In this document: in pieces, positions 58,934 to 64,000 of the stretch
How the letters are laid out: the number at the start of each line of letters is the position of its first letter
How positions within the stretch are numbered: position 1 is the stretch's first letter
Source of the DNA: Arthrobacter glacialis
GTDB lineage: Bacteria > Actinomycetota > Actinomycetes > Actinomycetales > Micrococcaceae
Reading direction: 5' to 3'
Assembly: GCF_002909445.1 (NCBI RefSeq)
Contig: NZ_PPXC01000005.1
Location: 1 to 64,000 of the forward strand
Length of the DNA stretch: 64,000 nucleotides
Translations under genes and position numbers: made by a program
The notes under the pieces: generated by a model
What the model was told of the DNA's origin: nothing
Database searches by the model: none
The model's input: only the letters and a program-made list of their open reading frames with translations

Positions 58934-59003
58934 AACTGACCCGCAGTAATCGCCGAAAAAACAGGGAAATTCGTGTTTTTTCGGCGATTACTGCGGGTCA
59001 GTT
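58934..59003. repeat. Perfect 29-bp inverted repeat between convergent genes
   Basis: Left arm 58934-58962 and right arm 58975-59003 are exact reverse complements (starting AACTGACCCGCAG), with a 12-nt loop. An A6/T6 tract sits at the inner end of the stem, not outside it. It lies between two convergent stops (58926 and 59038) and could terminate both, but the length and perfection suggest a repeated extragenic element. Confidence 0.93.
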
Positions 59004-59037
59004 TGGCGTAGCCCCGTATTTGGGGAGGGCGCGGGGA

Positions 59038-59421
59038 CTAGCCGCGTCGTTCCAGCGTGCCCAGGGTTGCGCCGTTGGCATCGGTGACCGTCAGAACGTC
59101 GCCGGAGATGGTGCCCCCTGCTGCCTTGGACAGCCAGGTGTCCATGCCTTCGCACGCCATCTGGGTGCCACCGATCTGCGGGAAGGTGAGTTCTCCGTCG
59201 AGCATGAGCCACTGGCCTGAAAGGCGGTTGCAGCCATCGCTGCCCGTCAGGAAACCAGCCTTGTTGGCATCCTGCTCCTGGCCCAGAGCAAGCTCCAAAT
59301 ACGGCAACTTGTCAGTCTTGTAGCCCTCTCCCCACGTGCCAACGGGGCCCGTTGCGGCGCCGCAGGAGGAGATGGTCAAAGCAAGGAGAAGGCTGCCGGT
59401 GAGGGCTGCAAGGCGTTTCAT
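59038..59421 (-). CDS. META-domain lipoprotein (HslJ-like)
   Basis: 127 aa. A signal peptide with lipobox (LLLALTISSCG, cysteine at 20) anchors it outside the membrane. The META domain follows, with GSDGCNRLSGQWLMLDGEL and the later FPQIGGTQMACEGMDTWL. Proteins with this domain include HslJ and secreted lipoproteins of unclear role. Monocistronic, convergent with the FAD enzyme. Confidence 0.88.
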   Translation of the reverse strand: MKRLAALTGSLLLALTISSCGAATGPVGTWGEGYKTDKLPYLELALGQEQDANKAGFLTGSDGCNRLSGQWLMLDGELTFPQIGGTQMACEGMDTWLSKAAGGTISGDVLTVTDANGATLGTLERRG

Positions 59422-59512
59422 GATGAAGGTGGCTCCGATCGCGCTGGTCTAACAGAAGAGTTTCCTTCATGGTATTGCATTGCCGGGAATTAGTGGCTGT
59501 GCGCCGTGGCCC

Positions 59513-60217
59513 CTAGCGGGCGGAGGCAGTCTCCATTGCCGGGACAGGAGCCGTAAGAGCGCCATCGAGCATGGTGGCAACGGCATCAGTCAGGGGAACG
59601 AACTCTGTGTCATGGGTGACCATGACGGTTGCCACGTTGAACTGGTCGCAGACCTCACGCAACAGCCCCACAATGGAGGCACTGCGTTCATGGTCCAAGG
59701 CCGCCGTGGGCTCATCCACCAACAAAACCTTTGGCTGTGCCATGAGGGCACGAGCAATGTTGACCCGCTGCCGCTGGCCGCCCGAGAGCTGATGCGGGCG
59801 CTTCTTGGCACAGTCGGCAAGGCCCACCATCTCCAGCAGCTCATTGGCTCGAACAGCTGCCGCGCGCAACGACTTCCCGCGCAGGTGGTCTGTGATGATC
59901 AGTTGCTCGGCTGCCGTGAGCGAGGCCAAGAGATTGGGCTGCTGGAAGATGATGCCTACTTTGTCCCGGCGCAAGGCGGCCAGTTCCTTCTCACGCAAGG
60001 CCGTAGCATCAACACCGTCAATCATGACCAGACCCGATGTGGGCTTGATCAAGGTGGCGGCCACGGCCAACAAGCTTGACTTTCCGGAGCCCGAGGGGCC
60101 CACCAAGGAAATGAATTGACCAGGATGGACCGCGAGATTCACGGTGTCCAAGGCCGTCATGAGCCCCTCACCATCGGGGTATTGCAGCGTCACGTTGATC
60201 AGATTCAGTGCAGTCAT
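59513..60217 (-). CDS. ABC transporter ATP-binding protein (MacB/LolD type)
   Basis: 234 aa. Walker A GPSGSGKSSL (40-49), Q-loop FQQPNLLASLT, signature LSGGQRQRVNIARAL, Walker B VLLVDEPTAALD and H-loop MVTHDTEF. Size and motifs fit the ATPases that work with FtsX-domain permeases. The permease gene lies upstream on the same strand, separated by 124 bases that contain a 17-bp perfect inverted repeat. Confidence 0.94.
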   Translation of the reverse strand: MTALNLINVTLQYPDGEGLMTALDTVNLAVHPGQFISLVGPSGSGKSSLLAVAATLIKPTSGLVMIDGVDATALREKELAALRRDKVGIIFQQPNLLASLTAAEQLIITDHLRGKSLRAAAVRANELLEMVGLADCAKKRPHQLSGGQRQRVNIARALMAQPKVLLVDEPTAALDHERSASIVGLLREVCDQFNVATVMVTHDTEFVPLTDAVATMLDGALTAPVPAMETASAR

Positions 60218-60293
60218 GGGGGATTCCTTAGCAAGTAAGAGAGAAAGAAAGGAGAGGGCGGGCGGAATTGGTTGGGCCCACGCCTGCGAGGGG

Positions 60294-60329
60294 CCCCATT
60301 TGTGGGTCGCTTGCGACCCACAAATGGGG
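60294..60329. repeat. 17-bp perfect inverted repeat between permease and ATPase genes
   Basis: Arms CCCCATTTGTGGGTCGC and GCGACCCACAAATGGGG with a 2-nt loop, 12 bases after the permease stop on the minus strand. No T-run follows, so a processing, attenuation or REP-like role is as likely as termination. Confidence 0.9.
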
Positions 60330-60341
60330 AGCAGGTGGAAA

Positions 60342-61472
60342 CTAGTTCCCGCCGAGGGCGATCATGGCGTCAACCCGGGTGACCTTGCGGACGGCCAATG
60401 CCGCGCCAGCCAGGCCCAGCGCCACAATGCCAAGAACCGGGAGCAACGTCGTTGCTGGGGTTAGCAGGAACGGCGCTGCCTGTCCGGCGAGGATGCCGCC
60501 CACCACCCCAATGAGACCGCCCAGGCCCGCACCGGCGAGCAGCACCAACGTCGCCTGGGTCAGGGCATCGCGGAGAAGGTAGCTCCCTGAGGCTCCCATG
60601 GCCTTCAATACGGCAATATCGCGGGTGCGCTGAACTGTCCACACTGTCAGGAATGCCACGATGACAAGGGCTGAAATTCCGTACAGGAACGCCTGCATCA
60701 TCATCAGCGAGCCGTTCTCGCTCTTGTACCCGCCCAGGCCGGCAAACGATCCGCTGCGCGTGGTGCTGATGGTGCCGGCTGCTGCGTTGGCGGCGTCGAT
60801 GTCCACCGTGGCGCCCTTCTCAAAGGTCATGGCCAGCACTGTTGCCAACTGGTCCGGGTCGCTGAGGTGTGCCACCTTCTTCCACGTGGGCAGTGTGGTC
60901 CATACAACAGAGCTGTGTGAATACCACTGGTCGGGCACGATCCCCGTCACCAACAGCTCCGTGCCGGCAATGGTCACGGGGTCGCCGGTTGAGAGGGAGA
61001 GTTCCTTGGCCACGCTTTCGCCAATGACCACTGTTGAGTCGCTGATGGCCGACGGCGCGATCCCGGCTCCGGCGCCATTCCCGCCCGATGCCGGTTCGCC
61101 AACACCAAACACGGCTACGTTGGCAATGCCTTTGCTGTCGCCGGCGCCCTGAAATCGGCTTTGGCTGATACCCAGGGGCACCACTGAGCCCACGCCGGCC
61201 TCCGCCGCCCACACGTTTAGCTGGTCTGCCGTGACCTGGCTTTCGGTGAAGGAAATCTTGGGATCGTTCTCGGCAGGGGCACCAAACACCAGCTGGCCGA
61301 CGGCGTTGCCGGTCTCCTCGCCAAGTTGGGCCACGGCGGAGGTGGACTGGTTGCCCAGACCCGCGGTGAGGCCGGAGAGTAGAACTAGCAGCAGACTGAT
61401 CAACGCCACCACGGCGCCCATGAGGGCAAACCGGCCTTTGGCAAAACGGATATCTCTGATGGCGAGGAACAT
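60342..61472 (-). CDS. ABC transporter permease with FtsX domain
   Basis: 376 aa. One helix near the N-terminus (about 16-38) is followed by a MacB-like external domain of about 210 residues, then three helices (about 262-283, 304-330 and 342-362) in the FtsX domain with the intracellular motif RTRDIAVLKAMGASG. Such permeases with a separate ATPase export peptides, lipids or drugs, or act as mechanotransmitters. The ATPase gene follows. It is divergent from the histidine kinase/regulator pair, which may control it. Confidence 0.93.
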   Translation of the reverse strand: MFLAIRDIRFAKGRFALMGAVVALISLLLVLLSGLTAGLGNQSTSAVAQLGEETGNAVGQLVFGAPAENDPKISFTESQVTADQLNVWAAEAGVGSVVPLGISQSRFQGAGDSKGIANVAVFGVGEPASGGNGAGAGIAPSAISDSTVVIGESVAKELSLSTGDPVTIAGTELLVTGIVPDQWYSHSSVVWTTLPTWKKVAHLSDPDQLATVLAMTFEKGATVDIDAANAAAGTISTTRSGSFAGLGGYKSENGSLMMMQAFLYGISALVIVAFLTVWTVQRTRDIAVLKAMGASGSYLLRDALTQATLVLLAGAGLGGLIGVVGGILAGQAAPFLLTPATTLLPVLGIVALGLAGAALAVRKVTRVDAMIALGGN

Positions 61473-61662
61473 GTGCGACTTCTTTCATATGCCCATTCGA
61501 TGCGGGCTCTTGTGAAGGAGATTTGGCTGGTACTTCCACTGTCCTGCGAATGGGGGGCACTTCCATCGCGGTCTTGGTTGATCTCGCAACTGCCAGGAGG
61601 ATGAACTCGGACTCAACCATTTGGTTGACCTGCTGACGGGTCCCAGCGCCTAAGCTGGTGAC

Positions 61663-62946
61663 ATGTCTGCCGTGGAAGCCCCGCCCGTGACAAGTGGAAC
61701 CATTCTTCGATTTCTGCGCGTCACCTTGCATGTTGGCTTTGCCGTGCTGTTGGGCGTTGGCGTGGTTCGCCTGCTCGCCATGGAATCCGGGCACCACTTG
61801 AGGTATTTGTTCCTGACCTTGGCCCTGTTGTTGGCAGTGGTTTACCTGCTGGGCACCGTGGCCGAGAAGAGATTCTCAGTTGGCGCCATAGCCCGCAACC
61901 CTCGGCGTTTTGCCGTCCTGTGGCTGGCCGCGATCACTGCGCTCTGGGCCGTGCTCATGATTGGTTCGGTGGAATTCTCCTGGCTGGCCTTCCCTTTGTT
62001 CTTCCTTCACCTGCACCTACTGCCCCGCTGGGCTGGACTCTGCGCAGTGGTGGCCATGACGGCCGGGGTCATCGTGGCCCAATGGATTTCCACGGGATCC
62101 AGCACACCGCCCCTGCCAGTGATTCTGGGGCCGGTTTTCGGTGCAACATTTGCCGTGGCGACATCCAAGGCGTACAGGCTTCTGTACCAGGAGGGCGAAA
62201 ATCAGCGCCAGGCCGCCGAGGAATTGCGCCGCACCCGTGCCGAGCTGTCCGCCACCCAGCACGAGGCCGGCGTATTGGCCGAACGGGCCAGGCTGGCACG
62301 GGAAATCCACGACACCCTGGCTCAGGGATTTTCTTCCATTATTTTGGTCTCCCGCGCGGCGTTGCGCAGTTTGGAAACGGGCGACCAGGAATCCACCAAG
62401 GAAAGTTTGTCCATGGTGGAAGCCACCGCGGCTGAAAATCTGGCGGAGGCCAGGAACTTCGTGCGCGGACTGTCCTCGCCCGCCTTGGCCGAAACTTCCT
62501 TGGCGGAGAGTTTGTCCCGGCTGTGCGCAAAAACCCAGCAGGAGGCAGCCGTGCGCGGCGGATCGTTGCGGTGCAGCTTCCGCCTCGACGGCGAACCCAT
62601 CGACCTGCCGCAACCTTTCAAGGTGACCCTTCTGCGCGCCGCCCAGGCGAGCCTGGCCAATGTCTGGCTACACGCCCACGCCAAGTCCGCCGTCGTCAGT
62701 CTGGCCTTTCTGGGCAGCGAAGTGACCCTTGACGTGTACGACGACGGCCGTGGCTTTGAGCCCCAAAGGCTTGCGGACACTGTGGCGGCCCGGGCGGACG
62801 GGAGCGGCTTTGGCTTGAGGTCCCTGCGTGAACGGGTGGAGGCGCAACACGGAACCCTGACGGTCGAGTCGGCTCCGGGTGAAGGAACTGTGGTGGCCAT
62901 CCGGCTGCCCTTGGAAGGCAGCGGCACGCAGGGAGAGAGCGCATGA
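61663..62946 (+). CDS. Sensor histidine kinase (HisKA_3, NarL-linked type)
   Basis: 427 aa. Five to six N-terminal helices (about 15-170) form the sensor part without a large external domain. A coiled-coil follows (QRQAAEELRRTRAELSATQH), then the phosphoacceptor histidine in AREIHDTLAQGFSSI (near 213). The HATPase domain has DDGRGFEP and GFGLRSLRERVEA. It passes phosphate to the response regulator whose start overlaps its stop by four bases. The signal is unknown; closeness to the ABC genes suggests envelope stress or an antimicrobial substrate (inference). Confidence 0.94.
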   Translation: MSAVEAPPVTSGTILRFLRVTLHVGFAVLLGVGVVRLLAMESGHHLRYLFLTLALLLAVVYLLGTVAEKRFSVGAIARNPRRFAVLWLAAITALWAVLMIGSVEFSWLAFPLFFLHLHLLPRWAGLCAVVAMTAGVIVAQWISTGSSTPPLPVILGPVFGATFAVATSKAYRLLYQEGENQRQAAEELRRTRAELSATQHEAGVLAERARLAREIHDTLAQGFSSIILVSRAALRSLETGDQESTKESLSMVEATAAENLAEARNFVRGLSSPALAETSLAESLSRLCAKTQQEAAVRGGSLRCSFRLDGEPIDLPQPFKVTLLRAAQASLANVWLHAHAKSAVVSLAFLGSEVTLDVYDDGRGFEPQRLADTVAARADGSGFGLRSLRERVEAQHGTLTVESAPGEGTVVAIRLPLEGSGTQGESA

Positions 62947-63596
62947 GCGAGATCCGCATTTTATTGGTGGATGACCACCCTGTGGTACGTGCCGGACTGC
63001 GCGCCATGCTCACCGAATTCGAGGGCTTCACAGTCGTAGCGGAAGCGCCAGAGGGAGCTGCCGCCGTGAAGGAAGTGGAACGCCTGCACACCTTGGGTGA
63101 ACCCGTGGATGTGGTGCTCATGGACTTGCAAATGGGCGTTGGCATGGACGGGGTCAGCGCCACCAGGGCGATCAAGGCGTTGCCGGATGCGCCGCCTGTC
63201 CTGATTTTGACCACTTACGATACAGACTCCGACATTCTGGCTGCCGTAGAGGCCGGGGCAAGCGGGTACATGCTCAAGGATGCCCCGCCCGAACAGATTC
63301 GAGGAGCCGTGCAGTCCGCGGCCGCAGGGCAAACGGCCTTGGCCCCTGAAGTTGCTGCCCGGCTCATGGGTAGAATCCGCAACCCTGCCCCTGTCCTATC
63401 CGCCAGGGAAGTGGAACTGGTGGAGTTGCTGGCCACGGGCATGAGCAACAAGGCCATTGCCAAAGCCCTCTTTATCTCCGAGGCAACTGTGAAAACGCAC
63501 CTGGTGCACATCTACGACAAATTGGGTGTGGACAATCGCACGGCTGCCATCGCTGTCGCCGTGACGCGGCGGATCATTCGCAGCGCCGGATCTTAG
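62943..63596 (+). CDS. NarL/FixJ-family response regulator
   Basis: 217 aa. Receiver domain with ILLVDDHPVVRAGLR, the phosphorylated Asp in VVLMDLQMG (near 60), switch Thr in LILTTYD and Lys in MLKDAPPE. The C-terminal LuxR-type helix-turn-helix is LSAREVELVELLATGMSNK followed by FISEATVKTHLVHIYDKL. It is the partner of the upstream kinase. A likely target is the divergent permease-ATPase operon; direct evidence such as an operator repeat was not seen in the 190-base intergenic region. Confidence 0.95.
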   Translation: MSEIRILLVDDHPVVRAGLRAMLTEFEGFTVVAEAPEGAAAVKEVERLHTLGEPVDVVLMDLQMGVGMDGVSATRAIKALPDAPPVLILTTYDTDSDILAAVEAGASGYMLKDAPPEQIRGAVQSAAAGQTALAPEVAARLMGRIRNPAPVLSAREVELVELLATGMSNKAIAKALFISEATVKTHLVHIYDKLGVDNRTAAIAVAVTRRIIRSAGS

Positions 63597-63820
63597 GTGG
63601 TGTAACGCGAAATACATTTTCGTCTTAAAAGTCCCCCGTGAGCTTCATAAGTGCAGCAAGGACGAAGATGATCTACAGTGTGATATGCATAACATTTGTG
63701 CGGGTAGTTAGAAATAACGTTCGCCGATGAAATCTGTGTTTTTTGTAAAAACGCTGTTTGCTTCTGAGGATGCGGCGTATGCTCATCACTATCTTGTGCA
63801 AGGAAGCGGGGGACCACCGA

Positions 63821-64000
63821 GTGAAGTTTTCACCAGGCAAATCACGGCCCTATCAGTTGAGCATGGCAGTTGCCTGCACGCTCTTGGCCTCGGGTGGATT
63901 TGTGGGGGCTGGTTATGTTGGTACGTCCACGGCAGACACCGCTGCCGCGTTGAGTGCCCAAAACCTGATCAGAACGGCTGAAACCTTCCAGGAGGCCACG
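63821..64000 (+). CDS. Secreted protein, N-terminal part (cut by window end)
   Basis: Open from a GTG at 63821 to the end of the window (60 codons), with a strong purine-rich ribosome site upstream (AAGGAAGCGGGGG). A basic start (KFSPGKSRPYQ) precedes a hydrophobic helix (LSMAVACTLLASGGFVGAG) and a possible signal-peptidase region around TSTADTAAA. A helical, polar segment then begins (AQNLIRTAETFQEAT). This is the pattern of an exported protein with a coiled-coil start, as in peptidoglycan hydrolases of the M23 or NlpC/P60 groups, but the domain itself lies outside the window. The competing frame at 63727-63981 lacks such features. Confidence 0.65.
   Translation, partial: MKFSPGKSRPYQLSMAVACTLLASGGFVGAGYVGTSTADTAAALSAQNLIRTAETFQEAT

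Noticed and set aside
63786-63830. Resemblance of the sequence before the last gene (GCGGGGGACCACC) to the 5' part of the ydaO/c-di-AMP riboswitch
   Set aside because: Only this short block fits. The rest of the riboswitch (GGGGTGAAT and the AGCTAACCTCG end) would have to overlap the coding start and is not present; the block is better explained as a purine-rich ribosome site.
63727-63981. 84-aa frame starting MKSVFFVK at the right end
   Set aside because: It overlaps the better-supported secreted-protein start at 63821 in another frame, which has a ribosome site and a signal-peptide-like helix.

Overview
The window is a replication-origin region of a high-GC Gram-positive bacterium (Actinomycetota), most likely Micrococcaceae and Arthrobacter-like. 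The reasons are the gene order rpmH-dnaA-dnaN-gnd-recF-DUF721-gyrB-gyrA, the adjacent crgA/PASTA-kinase cluster, TTATCCACA-type DnaA boxes, seven parS sites (TGTTTCACGTGAAACA and close variants), frequent GTG starts and protein sequences typical of that family. Genus is an inference; no database was searched.

Layout. 1-1.5 kb: the likely 5' leader of an rRNA operon running off the left edge (minus strand), a small phage-holin-like membrane protein and tRNA-Leu(CAG). 1.9-11.5 kb (plus): the cell-wall growth/division signalling cluster fhaA-fhaB-pstP-rodA-pbpA-pknA-pknB, tightly overlapping and therefore probably one transcript up to pknA. 11.5-13.9 kb: pabA/trpG-type amidotransferase, a 54-aa membrane protein, a class E sortase, crgA and a small acidic repeat protein. 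14.1-16.8 kb: a 908-aa LuxR-family ATPase regulator. 16.9-17.3 kb: an unexpected dense cluster of DnaA-box-like sequences outside the classical origin. 17.3-22.0 kb: flavin reductase, rhomboid protease, cyclophilin, a Pro-punctuated 11-mer repeat membrane protein, a DMT exporter, tRNA-Ala, a 39-aa DLW-39-type gene and tRNA-Ile. 22.1-33.6 kb (minus): DUF3566, gyrA, gyrB, DUF721, recF, gnd, dnaN and dnaA, with DnaA boxes on both sides of dnaA. 34.2-39.7 kb (plus): rpmH, rnpA, yidD, yidC, jag, rsmG, parA, parB.

39.7-45.7 kb is a roughly 6-kb stretch with no convincing intact gene. It holds five parS sites, one of them centred in a perfect 40-bp palindrome right after parB, and a badly decayed ISL3-family transposase. 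It is followed by a frameshifted DUF222/HNH-endonuclease gene and a seventh parS. 48.3-55.9 kb resumes conserved synteny: trxA, trxB, a pseudokinase-like membrane protein, murJ, a NUDIX hydrolase, a CCA-adding enzyme and a histidine phosphatase. 56-59.4 kb: a polytopic membrane protein, a phytoene-desaturase-like FAD enzyme and a META-domain lipoprotein. 59.5-63.6 kb: an ABC efflux-type ATPase and permease divergent from a histidine kinase/response regulator pair. The last 180 bases are the start of a secreted protein.

How the genes work together: DnaA/DnaN/RecF/Gyr and the ParAB-parS system replicate and segregate the origin. RnpA, RsmG, YidC/YidD and Jag serve RNA processing and membrane insertion. 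PknA/PknB/PstP/FhaA/FhaB, RodA/PbpA, CrgA, MurJ and its pseudokinase partner form a phospho-signalling network controlling peptidoglycan synthesis. The most interesting unexplained items are the ectopic DnaA-box cluster, the parS-rich gene desert with its parS-palindrome, the two repeat proteins, and the long perfect hairpins near 58.9 and 60.3 kb.
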